DNA of 64,000 nucleotides from Eleginops maclovinus. Taxonomy: Eukaryota > Chordata > Actinopteri > Perciformes > Eleginopidae. The position numbers and the translations under genes were made by a program. The notes beneath the pieces were generated by a model. The model was not told the DNA's origin. It worked only from the letters and a program-made list of their open reading frames with translations, and searched no databases. The stretch lies in assembly GCF_036324505.1 (NCBI RefSeq), contig NC_086354.1, positions 7,713,795-7,777,794 of the forward strand, given 5' to 3'. Shown one piece after another: positions 50,448-61,417 of this stretch (the first letter of the stretch is position 1; every line of letters starts with the position of its first letter).

Positions 50448-52316
50448 TCAATGTTCTCGACATGATGGACAGAATGTTACTGTGTGCTTCCTGCAGATGT
50501 AATTCTTGCATTTCACACAAGAGGTACTTGTTTTACTGTCCTCTCGGGAGGGACAGACCTGGCATCTTTTCCTTTTCTTTCCACCTGTGTCCACTGGATG
50601 TTGGTTGGGTGAGGTTGGGTTGGGTGAGGCTGCAGGTTGGTCGGGTGACCTGAGCTTGACCTTTTCAATGACAGCTGCAGCTGCTGGGGATCGAGCTGGC
50701 CTGGCTCGCGTCTGGATCTTGGGAGTGATAAGTGCTTTGCCGAGTTCTTCCAGGAAAAGCCGACGTCTGTACAATTTGCCGGCATTCCATTTCTGGTTGA
50801 TTGCAGTCCACAGGACATAGGCATTGTAAGCAGACATGTCCACAATGTTGTAGAAAATCACCAAAGGCCAACGGGCTGTCTTGCGCTGGCAGCTGTATGT
50901 TGCTGTGACTTTGTCCAGATTGTCAACTCCTCCTTTGGTGGAGTTATAATCCAGGATCATTTGTGGCTTCATGTCTTCTCTTGTGCTCAGGGATGCAATT
51001 GTACTCATTACAAGAACATTCTTGTTTCTCTTTGGGCAGTATGAAACAACTGTTGCTTTCTCAGTGAAAGCAAATATTGAGGAATGCAGAGGTCTGCCCT
51101 GCATCTTCAGAATTTCAGTGGGAAGTTCTGGCTTATTTCTTCTGACTGTTCCCAACATGGTCAGCTTTCTCTTCTGAAGTTCATCTCCAAGGCGGTAGGA
51201 TGTAAAGAAGTTGTCACATGTGATGTTATGACCTTGCAGCCCTTCACTCATTTCCAGCACCACACGCATCCCCTGATTCTTCTCAGATGTTCCTCCAGGT
51301 AGCTTTCCAGTGTATACTTGCATATTCCATGCATAGCTGGATTTTGCATCACAGGCTGCCCATATTTTGATGCCATACTTGGCGGGCTTGTTGGGCATGT
51401 ACTGTCGGAAAGGACAGCGCCCCCTGAATGGAACAAGGCGCTCATCTACAGTAACATGGGGACCAGGATTGTACAACAAAGGTAAAATTTCAACCCATTT
51501 ATCCCACACATCTCTGATCGCAGCTAGTTTGTCTCTTTCACGTCGACCAGCTCTGGTGTCGCGGTTGTCAAAGCCGATCACACGAGATATCATGTGGAAT
51601 GTCTCCAGAGACATTGTTGCATGAAAGATTGGCCTTCCATTCTCTTCATTCCATAGACTTGCAGTTGTTTCTCCCTTTGACCTGTACACTCCAGCTAATA
51701 ACAGAACTCCAATGTAAGCATGCAAGTCAGTCGGATCCAGTGGTTTCCATTTCTCTTGAAACACACGTCTCCCCTCCAAGTTGGTCATTTCCAGTATAAT
51801 CCTCTCTATTGGTGAGGATATGAAGAGCTGAAATGCTGATTGAATCTCATCAACTCGTGTGACAGCAAATCTTGTAGGACCGGGAGTCATTTTGACCACA
51901 TTGGAAGATGACAGTCTGCCTCGGCTTGGGTGTGGTGATGTTGACCATTTTATATTACCGTCCTTAGATGCCCATGTCCCCTCTGTGGATGATGATTGCT
52001 GCATTCTTTGGTTTTCATCTGTTGGAGGAACAACGGCAGACTCGTCCTCTGAATCCTCCTCATCGTAGGAAAATTGACAATCTGGATCAGCAATAACATT
52101 GTCCTCTGTCTCTGAAAGATCCTCTGGTTCTGAAATATCTTCCTCTACATCACTATCCCAGTTCAAAATCTGTGATAAAGCCTCCTCAGCTGCCGTCCTT
52201 CTGGAGCTCATTTTTGGTGAGTTTGTCAAAGAGATGACATGAGAACAGTGACAAGGACAAGTGTGAGAAAGTTCCCTCTCTTCACACACCTGGCTCTGGG
52301 TCTCAGAGGCAATCAA
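50448..52316 (-). CDS. piggyBac transposase, apparently intact (up to 622 aa)
   Basis: The enzyme moves its element by precise cut-and-paste at TTAA. The open frame begins at 52316. A second in-frame Met (MSSRRTAAEE, first base 52211) opens the acidic N-terminus usual for this family and is the likelier start, giving about 587 aa. The DDE_Tnp_1_7 core carries the three expected aspartates: D291 (TVDERLVPFRG), D368 (ITCDNFFTS) and D465 (KGGVDNLD), numbered in the longer form. A KKRKR basic stretch precedes a C-terminal cysteine-rich zinc-binding domain (CQVCPS...CVKC...CRKH...CPSC), which in piggyBac binds the ends. No stop or frameshift is seen. Terminal repeats and the TTAA duplication are also intact, so the copy looks recent and potentially autonomous. 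Confidence 0.95.
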   Translation of the reverse strand: MIASETQSQVCEERELSHTCPCHCSHVISLTNSPKMSSRRTAAEEALSQILNWDSDVEEDISEPEDLSETEDNVIADPDCQFSYDEEDSEDESAVVPPTDENQRMQQSSSTEGTWASKDGNIKWSTSPHPSRGRLSSSNVVKMTPGPTRFAVTRVDEIQSAFQLFISSPIERIILEMTNLEGRRVFQEKWKPLDPTDLHAYIGVLLLAGVYRSKGETTASLWNEENGRPIFHATMSLETFHMISRVIGFDNRDTRAGRRERDKLAAIRDVWDKWVEILPLLYNPGPHVTVDERLVPFRGRCPFRQYMPNKPAKYGIKIWAACDAKSSYAWNMQVYTGKLPGGTSEKNQGMRVVLEMSEGLQGHNITCDNFFTSYRLGDELQKRKLTMLGTVRRNKPELPTEILKMQGRPLHSSIFAFTEKATVVSYCPKRNKNVLVMSTIASLSTREDMKPQMILDYNSTKGGVDNLDKVTATYSCQRKTARWPLVIFYNIVDMSAYNAYVLWTAINQKWNAGKLYRRRLFLEELGKALITPKIQTRARPARSPAAAAVIEKVKLRSPDQPAASPNPTSPNQHPVDTGGKKRKRCQVCPSREDSKTSTSCVKCKNYICRKHTVTFCPSCREH

Positions 52317-53004
52317 TATACAAACAATTGTACATCAAAGTAAAAAGTACATCAAAGAGACAAGTTTATTTTGGATCTGAACAGCTATTTATCCATATTA
52401 AAGGGTCTGGGTCAAAATGACCCGCAACATCATCTTTGTATACAAACTCTGCACAGACATTCCACTACACATCAAAGTGTCCAGATTTTACACACCAGTT
52501 CATGACCCTAGATGATGAAAAGTCACCAAATTTCATCAAGAAAAAGAAAGGATAACCAGTACTTTGGTCAACACAAAAACTGAAATGGGTCAAATTGACC
52601 CTTAACATAATACAAGGGTTAAGTTGAGAGACTTTAAGGCAGCTAAAGAAAAGATCATCACTATAAATCATCAAAGTTAGTCTGGTATTCTTAGTTTTTT
52701 ACTTCATATGAAGCCCATACCGATCATTTTATAGTTATTTAACATTGGACGACCATTTCAACCTTTCTCCAGCAGTTTAAGACTTGATTGTACAGTTCTC
52801 ACTGTTTCAAAATGTTGTTCTATGTCTCTAAACTAACAATTTCAATTCTTTCTTTACTAAGACTAAGGTGAAAATGTGTTCCACTGTGTATACCTTGGTT
52901 AGGACTGAGAACGGGGGCCTTTCTAGGTTTGATACTGCCTTCTTTTTTTTGTAAAACATTCTCTTCACTGTTGTTAAAAAAGTGCTCGACTTAAATGTTT
53001 TCTT

Positions 53005-53010
53005 AATAAA
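53005..53010 (+). terminator. Probable TOX4 poly(A) signal
   Basis: AATAAA lies 387 bases beyond the right end of the piggyBac insertion. Without the insertion the 3' UTR would be about 0.6 kb. Confidence 0.55.
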
Positions 53011-53289
53011 TCAGCATGTTTGCTCAAATCAGTGTTTTCTCTATTTACATCGTCTCTTAAAGCTGTGTAACTTTAGTAACGAAAACAGGACTTTGCTCAA
53101 AGGAAATCAATAGCTCGTTAGTGGCTAGTTTTAGCATCCTTAAGCTAATTGTGTTTTGTTGTTCTGTAGTTTGCTGAGCGCTTCTTACTTCTGTTACTAT
53201 AGGTTTGTGTTTAATGCTGTACTTCAAAATTGCTGGTGTTCAGCAGATTTTAAATAGATTAAGATGTGTTCAGCTTTATAATATTTATG

Positions 53290-53515
53290 ACTGCTATAGT
53301 TTTTCTGATATTTTGGACATACTATACTTCGTCGTTTTTGCTCATTTCTCAAACTATACTACGTTGTATTTCTGATATTTTCAACATTCGCTATTATGTC
53401 AATTATCGGATATTTTCAACATGCTAAACTGGGCTGTTTTATCTGATATTTTTTTGACATACTGTCCTATGTTGTTTTTTGTCATATTTTCAACATGCAC
53501 TAATATGCTCTTTTC
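53290..53515. repeat. Degenerate tandem repeat (units of roughly 45-60 bp)
   Basis: The phrases TCTGATATTTT, TTTTCAACAT and GACATACT recur four or five times with ACTATACTTCG-type spacers. Units have diverged. Confidence 0.6.
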
Positions 53516-54956
53516 CACTTTGCTTTAAAACGAATGAATAATATATTTTTCTTTTGCCATTAAGATTATTGTCATCACTTCCGCAATGTATCATGCACAT
53601 TGAAACAGGACATTAATTTCAACCACCAAATAAGAGACCAAAGATGTCAGCCTATTATGACCTTTAGAACATACAGTATTAATGATTGAAGGACCTATAT
53701 CCCAGCGGGATTTGGAAAAGCTTGTCCATTCATTTATCGACATGGCGGCTGTAATTCTCTCTTCACAGGTCTCTCAGAAAACAGCAGATCTAGTCCTGAC
53801 AAACACCAAGAATGTGGATAACCTCACTCCAGTTTTAAGGTCTTTGCACTGACGTCCTGTCTGCTAAATACATCATTTTAAAATAAATACTACGGCTGGT
53901 TTACAGAGCACGTTATAGGGATAAAATTCCTGTCTGATTTCTGCTACATTTTGAACCCTTCAGAACCTCAGTTTGTCAGGTTCAGGTCTGCTTTCTGTCA
54001 AAACTAAACATGGAGAATAAGCATTTAGCTTTTTTACACCATATATCTGAACTAAAGTATAAAAGAGCTGAAGGCCCGCTGCATCTCTCACTTTAAATCA
54101 AGTGGATGAGTTTTCTGTTTGCCGCTGCCTCTTATTCAATTGTATAAATATTCAGTTTATTGTACTCTATAGTATTTCATAAAGGTAAAATGTTATTTAT
54201 TTTGGCTCTTCAATCACTATATGACTGGTTCCTGAATCACTCTGCAGCTTGTGCCATCTGTGCCAGCTTTATATATCCAGTAAATGATCTCGTCCCTATT
54301 TTTATTGTACCTGTCCTCTGTCCCTCACATTGTGCTGCTCATTTTCACAGGATGCCATAAATAGCATAATGGTGCCTACTTTTGGGCCAACCCCCTTTTT
54401 CTTTTGAACTAGCACCGTCTGTAGAACACCTGCCCTGTTCTTAAACAAGATTATATGTCTGTTCTCAGCAGACAGATTCCATAATTCCTGTACTTGAGTA
54501 GAATTTTGATCCACTTGTACTTCACCTGAGTATTTTCATTACATGCTCATTTATAATTATACTCCACTACTTTTTGGAAGCCGTTATGTACCTTTTACTT
54601 CCCTACATTTATCCGACCACTTTTGTTTGCAGATTCATATTATAAACTTATACAAATTACAAATCAACTAATAAATATACAATGACATATAATTAAAGGT
54701 TAAAATGCCCAGCAATAAACATAGAAAAATAGCCCAACACTTACCAGTTGGGATAAACCCAGTTATCATAAACCAGTAATTTGATATGATTCTGAAATGG
54801 GCCGTAACGCCTGAAAAGTACTTTGGGTACTTTAAGTAAATTTAGATGCGAATACTTGTGTGCTTTTACTTGCTACTGCTAGGTGTGTCCATTATATGGA
54901 TGGTGTACATGCTAATATTAAAAGTGAAATTCTAAAAAAGTGATGCAAAAGCTCAT
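53516..54956. other. Spacer between the convergent TOX4 and TRIM-like genes
   Basis: I see no exon, RNA gene or defined repeat in this AT-rich stretch. Confidence 0.55.
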
Positions 54957-54962
54957 TTTATT
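54957..54962 (-). terminator. Candidate poly(A) signal of the minus-strand TRIM-like gene
   Basis: TTTATT on the plus strand is AATAAA on the minus strand. It lies about 360 bases after the stop codon of the TRIM-like gene. Confidence 0.45.
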
Positions 54963-55320
54963 GTTGCTCTGATTTGAAAAAGCTAAACCCAGAGTGGTAA
55001 ATGAGGCACAATAAAGGCAGCAGAAATCAAAAAGGTCATCTTCAAATATTGAAGCAACTCACGTCTTCACAGAAACGATCCAGACCAGTCTCAACTGGCG
55101 TAGTTTTACAATCATGACAACAGTGAGGAGAATAATTATGTCAATATCATATATCATACGTATATGACTAAAACCAGGATTAAAATGCATGTTAACACAA
55201 TCATTGGCTGATTATCTCTCTTTTAGGCACACAATGGCTTTCTACATAGGCAGATTATAGCACCTCCATCAGGATAGTAAATGTATTCCAACACGAACAC
55301 ATTGTTCTATTCTATTGTCT

Positions 55321-58300
55321 TCAGCTAACATTTCCATTCCAGTGTTCTAACAGATCGTCTCCCGTGGCTTCTTCTGCCTCCCGAGGTTTGTGTCTTTTCA
55401 TTGGATGTTCAACCAAGAGTTCTATGAAGGGAAAAACAAAGTTAGCTGATTTCTTAAGGAGGTGTCCATATTGGTGGAGCAGCACCAGACAGAAAGTGGC
55501 TTCAACTTGTTACTCAGAGAAAATGTCACACAATTATTCGTTTTTTCCTTTCCACAATTAGGTTTTTCACTAGGATTAAAATGGGGAGATAACTGTATGT
55601 ACTATTATCAGGCCAATAAAGGAATATTAAGAGATGTTGGGAAATATACTCTTAGTGTACAATACTGTAAATATGAAGATAGAGCTAGCAGCCAGTTAGC
55701 TTAGCATAAAGACTGAAAGCACAGGAAAACAGCTAGCCTAGCAATTAGCCAAGACTACAGAAGCTAACTGTGTTTGGCAAAGAAAAAGTCCAACTTATTT
55801 CCCACACATTATTTTGTTTATAGTGGTTAAATCTACAATGTGCTTTTTTGTTAATAAGGAAAAACTAAGAAGTTGAGGGGAACCAGACACCCCTCAACCA
55901 AAAACCTCTCTGCTATCCTGGCTCCAAAATGGTGGAACAAGCTCATTATTGATATCAGGACAGCAGAAAGTCCACTGAAAAACCAACCTGTGTCGACCAT
56001 GCATGTATTATAAGAATGTAGAAGGCCATTAAAAAATAAATGTTACTTCTGTACATAGCATTTAGAACGTTTTCTTTTTTTAAAGCTAATGCAGTAGCAC
56101 TTAAAGTGTTTTGGCTTATTAAAAGCTCATGTACTTGCAGGATTCTTGCTTTTGATTTGTTTCTATATGGTTGAATGCACTTATTGTAACTCACTTAAGA
56201 TAAAAGCATCAGCTAAGTGAAATATAATGTAATGTTAAGCTACAAACTGCTATCTGCATGCGACAGCCTCTCTTGTTACCTGCAATGGTGGAGTAAATGT
56301 GATGCACATGGTTCTGCTGCTTATCCAGCGCTTCTGTGAGCATCTGGTTTTCCACAGAGTAGTTGTAGGCTGGTGGGAAACAAGGACAGACATTAGTGGG
56401 TATACGTTCACACACACAAGTCAAAAAGTACTAAGGTTTAGCTTCTCTTACCGTAATACAGAACGATGAACCACAGAAAGAGCAGCACCACTGTGACACT
56501 GTTGAGTGGCGAGGCAGCGGGGATCACTCTCTGTTTGTCAGGAGGGAAATAAATATTACATCTGAAAAGTGTAGAAGACAGAGTTTACACACTTAAAAAT
56601 AACAGATATTGAGAACTTCAGAAGCAAACAAAGCTTACTTTACGTAGGATTTCTTTTTGCACATTGTCTCTGGATTCTGCAATTTGAGCCTTTAGTGTTT
56701 CGAAGCGTTGTTCCATGTACTCCTGTTAAATACAATCACAGTCCTAATTGAAACCCCTGAAAATCCAATTGTCTAAATTAGGTCGGCACAATTCATTTAA
56801 ATGGCACGGAAGTCGCAAAGTGAAATATTAAAATCACCAGAAGCACAATATTTGTTAAACGATATATCATGTGTTACAAAATACCATTTGAATAAAGTAC
56901 TGTGGAGCTGCAAAGACACAACTTAATTTACAGACTTAACAAAACACATTGGTTTGAAACAGATATTATGAAAATAATTTATTAAAATGATCTTTTTTGA
57001 AAATTATGTTTTTGCCTGTAGCGTCTTGGAATAAGTGGTTGAAAATAATTCATCTTAATGTAATCTGTAATCTGACAGTTATGTATACAGTATGTAATGT
57101 ACCTGCTTTTTCTATGTTTTCATGAAAGCAATATGTGTCACGATCTTAGTTTTGTGTTTAGTTTCCTGTTTTATTTTGACACTCTTTTCACCTGGTGTTT
57201 TACTTCCTGTGTTTTCCCTCCTGTGCCTGATTGTGTTATTGTGTTCACCTGCTGCCCCTGTGTTCCACCTATCCTCCCCAGCTGTGTCTTGTGATTAACC
57301 TTGTGTGTATTTTGTCTTGCTTCCCCTAGGGTTCTCTGTGAGTTCTCAGTTGTTTTTTCCCTTGGATGGTTCCTGATCTATCGACTACATGTTCTGGATG
57401 TCCCTCGTCTGCCCTTCTCTGTCTTCTAAGTGTTAATGTTTTGTTTGCTACTTTTCTATTTTTATTCAGCCTTGCCTGCTCCTGCAGTTTTTATTAGTTT
57501 TGTACCAGCTAATTTAATAAAGCTCGCTTTTTGTTTTATATCTGCATCCCCGGTTTTTGTACTGCGTTTGGGTCCCGCATCCTTTCCCTCCTCGTGACAA
57601 TAAGTTTCATTGAGGAAAATATTTACAAGCTACATATTTGCATCTTTGGATACTATGGGATCCTCACTAGGAAGTCCTATAGATTTCAAAAAGATGTTCA
57701 GCACAGTATTAATTTATAACGTGAGAGTCAGACTTTGAGATTCTGAGGAACCAGAAAATACAGTTTCTCTGCACCGCATGCATTAACAGGACCCGTGTGC
57801 TACTCCCACAATACATTGTCAACAAACTAGTGTAGACACCACAGAATTCCTTTGTAAATCCAACAGTTTTCCTAATGACTTAATGATGCCAAGATGTTTC
57901 TTGTGTAAAAGTGTGTTTTTTGAAGCTCACAGTCAGCTGTCTCCGTAGGACAGAGGAGGCCTCGGTTGCAAGGTTGTGCTGCTTGCTCTCCAGTGTGCAG
58001 ACGTTGCAGATGTAGCGCATGGACGCGTTGCAGTAGTACCTCAGCACCTTGTCCTCGTGATGCGGGCATTTCCTCTCCAGGAGGTCCCCCAGAGGGCTAA
58101 CCAAAGGGTGTCCAGTAAACACAGCGAGCTCCAGGTGGTCCTTCACATGTTCTTTGCACATTGACACCTCACACTTCACACACGTTTTGAAGGCTAGGGT
58201 TTTTTCCTCCGGGCAGCAGTCACAGTACACACTTTTTGCCTGCTCCTCCTGATTACAAAGATGGGAAAACGTGAGTGAGAAATGTGTTCACGTTTATTCT

Positions 58301-58616
58301 CAATAATGTCAGGACCAAAAAGATTGCATGAGGAGAAAAAAGTGATTATAGCACATACCCTCCTCCTCTTGATCACTTTGAAATGTTCTACAATATTGGC
58401 CAGTGCGTAGCTCTTCTGCACCTCTATGATGGGTCCAAAAGATTCCCTACAGTCTGGGCAGCGGAAAGGGCCATCTGAGGAGTGATCCATCATGTTTTCC
58501 AGACAGACCATACAAATGGTGTGACCACAGGACAGCTGTCGGGGATCCTTAAACGTGTCCTGACATACCGGGCACATCAGCATCTCCTCAAGCTTTGTTC
58601 GCTCCATGTCTTCCAT
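55321..58616 (-). CDS. TRIM-like RING/B-box protein ending in a transmembrane segment (309 aa)
   Basis: Coding exons in order of transcription: 58359-58616, 57931-58248, 56639-56722, 56452-56530, 56280-56369 and 55321-55421. All six junctions are GT/AG and the frame closes exactly at a TGA. Residues ~15-56 form a RING (CPVCQDTF...CGHTIC...CPDC). Residues ~94-190 form two B-boxes (YCDCCPEEKTLAFKTCVKC; KCPHHEDKVLRYYC...CNVC). A short coil follows (EYMEQRFETLKAQIAESRDN). About residues 228-246 are a membrane span (SVTVVLLFLWFIVLYY), then a ~60-residue tail with two short exons. There is no SPRY. Known parallel: TRIM13 and TRIM59 are membrane-anchored TRIM ligases, but the double B-box here is closer to the TRIM gene at 6879. 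Likely a membrane-bound ubiquitin ligase; the orthologue is not identified. Confidence 0.85.
55422..56279 (-). other. Intron 5 of the TRIM-like gene, no recognised element
   Basis: This 858-base intron precedes the last coding exon. ORFs seen here are short and unsupported. Confidence 0.6.
57136..57599. mobile_element. Candidate MITE in intron 2 of the TRIM-like gene
   Basis: The ends are TGTCACGA and TCGTGACA, an 8-bp inverted repeat. The interior has the T/C-rich, CCTGTG-rich composition of a widespread fish element (TTTCACCTGGTGTTTTACTT, TTCACCTGCTGCCC). No clear target duplication was found. Confidence 0.5.
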
Positions 58617-58619
58617 TCT

Positions 58620-59144
58620 TGATCCCTATTTGTTCAAAGAGAGAATGCCAGTAACTGCAGAGTTTGCCCAGCACTCAGCTGCTGCCTTGTAAAACTTGTT
58701 TGTTTTTGAATAACCAGTGAACCATAGCGAAAAAACTTGGCAGTTAAATAGCAAAAGAGTTCCTACCTGTTTTTAAAGTTAAACGTGAATAATAACCTCA
58801 GTAAAACTTGTCTGCAACCTTCCGTACAAACATTTCTTAAAGCGAAAGCACTGCTGCATGTTTATAAATGTACTTCCTGGTGGGCGTGGCCTAATGAAAG
58901 CGTCACTTTGCTTCTAATAAATAATATCAGTTTCAACGTTGAACACAGAAAACATCACCAAAATGTCAATATTATAGTGAACAAAAATAACAAATAAAAT
59001 ACTTTATTTGTTATTTTGATGTTAATGAGTTATTAACCCTACTGAGTGGTTAAGCAATTGCTAAACCACTCATTAAGATGATTATTGTTAAAATAATTCA
59101 CAGCAAATGAACTGAACTCTACTAGGCTGACGTAACTTGTTTAA
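58620..59144. other. Upstream region of the TRIM-like gene
   Basis: The 5' UTR and promoter of the minus-strand gene should lie here. No TATA or CCAAT box is convincing. Nothing else was recognised. Confidence 0.4.
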
Positions 59145-59244
59145 GCAATCATACACGAGAGGCCGTTCTTGAACGTCATTACTGGTACGACAGTACTGCG
59201 GCTATAATAATGACGTTCAAGAACGGCCTCTCGTGTATGATTGC
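59145..59244. repeat. Perfect 37-bp inverted repeat (hairpin) with 26-bp spacer
   Basis: The left arm 59145-59181 (starting GCAATCATACACGAGAGG) and right arm 59208-59244 are exact reverse complements. The spacer is 59182-59207. As RNA this would be a 37-bp perfect stem. It lies between two minus-strand genes and matches no exon. Confidence 0.97.
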
Positions 59245-61221
59245 AATTCTATTACACAAACTATCATTGTAATCAACAATATCGTAAAATAATTTCATAA
59301 TGTGGGCTAATTTGCTCCCAAACCTACACTTTCTGCTTGAGTTAATCTCCATCAGAAAGTAGTTCCTAGAAAGTAGTTCCCATGGTAACGATAGCTGATC
59401 ACCCGGTGGCAGAATCCTCTTTTGGGGGCTTGGATTCCAAATCCACTCGCATAGCTAGCAATAACAATTTAGCAACCAACCAACTTGCTTGACATTGTCA
59501 TGAGTCATGACCTAATGTTAGCCTACATTTTTCCACTTCCTGAGACCAATAAAGAACACAGTTGTCAAATATTATTCACATTTATTTACAGTAGGCTATT
59601 TACAGTTATTGATATAATTATAATAAATAATATATTATTAACCAATTTATTGAAAACAATTCTTGAATTAGGCTATTTAAATATCTGAGTAATCACTGCG
59701 TGGGATTAGCGGAACAAATCAAATCAGGCTGTCCATGGTGCTGAAACATTTTGGTTCAGAATGAAGGTTGATGTTCAAGCTGCCACTAAAAGTGCAATTC
59801 TTGAAATAGCTCTCCATGAACTCCATGCCAGACTTTCTTTTGCAGGTGGTGCTGTGGTGTTTACGGGAAGGACTACGTTATAGGGAGAGCTTTCCTCCAG
59901 TGGCTGTTTCATGGCGCGTCACCGACCGGCAAAAAGCGCGTTGCTCCACCTCTTTCTGTTGTCTAGAGACGGATCCCAGTAGCTGCAAAACGATGACTCG
60001 TTTGTATGTCTGCTAACGGACATGATTTCTTTTTTATCCACATTTTGTAGCTACCAATTTCCAACGAGAGACTGTATAAAAATGTGTGGCTGTGTGTCGC
60101 TAAACGTCGCGATGGAAACCACATGATGTCGGCTCATGGAAGTAGTTTAGGTAGGCCACTGGATACTTTATGAATATGATTAGGCAATTTCTATTTGATC
60201 ATTGTTTGACCGTGGAATCAAACACGCCTATTGACCAATCAGAGAGCTTGCTCAAATCTAGGTGTTATAGAATGCTAGTTTAAGAATGTTTGTTGAAGTC
60301 ATTGAATAGTCCCTCTCCCACTAAGTGTGTTCTGACTAACTATAAACACGAATTACAGTTCAATAAAAGTGTTCAAAGTCCAGACCGTCATGGCTCGACT
60401 AACGTTACATAACACAGAGCTGTCATTCATCATATTGGTTCCTGTGCTGTGGGTTAGTCCAACATTCCAAATGAACTGAAACACTTACAAATATGATCTT
60501 CTCAGAGTCAGAGCTTTACCGAAACAACATGTATGCTGCAACTTAAAAAGAAAAGTACATGGTAATACAGCATTACTTTTCATGGTGTAAATTAACAGGT
60601 AATGTATATATTGGGTTGAAAAAGTGCAGCACATGAATAACTTTGCATGTATTTTATATTACTTATGTTCTGTATCAATCACCGTAGTAAATATTTTCCC
60701 GTAGCGCGGAGCTAACTGACTACTTCCTGTTTACATCACCCAAAGCATGGTGGTAATTCTGGTGACAACTAAAAATGTATTTTATCCTTTCACACTTGTG
60801 TCCTCTCCATTTTGGAAGATTGTTTATTTCTTTTGCTCCACTATGTTTAAGTTAAAGCCTTAATTTCTAGTTTCTTTGCAGATTGAGGTTATAAAAAAAG
60901 CAAACAATTGCTCACAAATCATGATATTTTACTGTATATTAGAAATGTGCCTCATAAAACCATGACTTCCCTATGTATTCCTCTTTTCCTTCTGACAATA
61001 TAACATTACTAACAATTCCCACCACTAAAAATGACACATTGTCTAGTGTTTAAGACATTTTACCATAAGTTTAAAAGGGCTTCATAACAGAACTATAATG
61101 CTTTAGTAACTCGTCAATTAACCTATCAATGAATACATTAGTTACAACATATAAACCTTTAATATTGGGTGATTTAAGAGAGAGCTGCTCAAAGGGGCAG
61201 ACAACAAATTCACCATTGCAT
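59245..61221. other. Spacer between the TRIM-like and zinc-finger genes
   Basis: No gene is supported. An open frame at 59816-60016 (66 codons) has no recognisable domain and unremarkable codon use. A few CCAATCAG-type phrases (for example near 60234) suggest dispersed repeats. Confidence 0.45.
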
Positions 61222-61227
61222 TTTATT
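61222..61227 (-). terminator. Poly(A) signal of the zinc-finger gene
   Basis: The minus strand has AATAAA here and again at 61238-61243. This places a ~1 kb 3' UTR (61222-62217) after the stop codon. Confidence 0.6.
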
Positions 61228-61367
61228 GATACACAATTTTATTTAGTATCAGAACTTCAAAAAATCAGACACGAATGAGGAATAAAACAAATCTTAAACA
61301 TCTTTATAAAAAAGGGGAACATGTGATCACATTTGTTTGGCTATAAGTACACTTTGTCCTAGTACTG

Positions 61368-61417
61368 TTGTCATTCCAAAGGGTTTTAACATAGATTAAA
61401 ACCCTTTGGAATGACAA
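61368..61417 (-). repeat. Perfect 22-bp hairpin in the zinc-finger gene 3' UTR
   Basis: Arms 61368-61389 and 61396-61417 are exact reverse complements around a 6-base loop (61390-61395). Confidence 0.93.

Larger units (their letters stand above)
49898..52618 (-). mobile_element. Full-length piggyBac transposon in the TOX4 3' UTR
   Basis: The 2721-bp element starts CCCTTGTATTATGTT and ends with the exact reverse complement. It is flanked by the piggyBac TTAA target at 49894-49897 and 52619-52622. A 22-bp subterminal inverted repeat containing GGGTCATTTTGACCC lies inside each end (near 49934-49957 and 52407-52430). One transposase gene fills it on the minus strand. The insertion lies 217 bases after the TOX4 stop. 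No AATAAA occurs between stop and insertion, but one is present at 53005, so it probably interrupts the TOX4 3' UTR in antisense. Confidence 0.95.

Noticed and set aside
59816..60016. 66-codon ORF between the TRIM-like and zinc-finger genes
   Set aside because: No domain, no splice signals in phase and no codon bias; left as spacer.
61368..61417. microRNA precursor
   Set aside because: The stem is only 22 bp with a 6-base loop and perfect pairing, shorter than a Drosha substrate; reported only as a hairpin.
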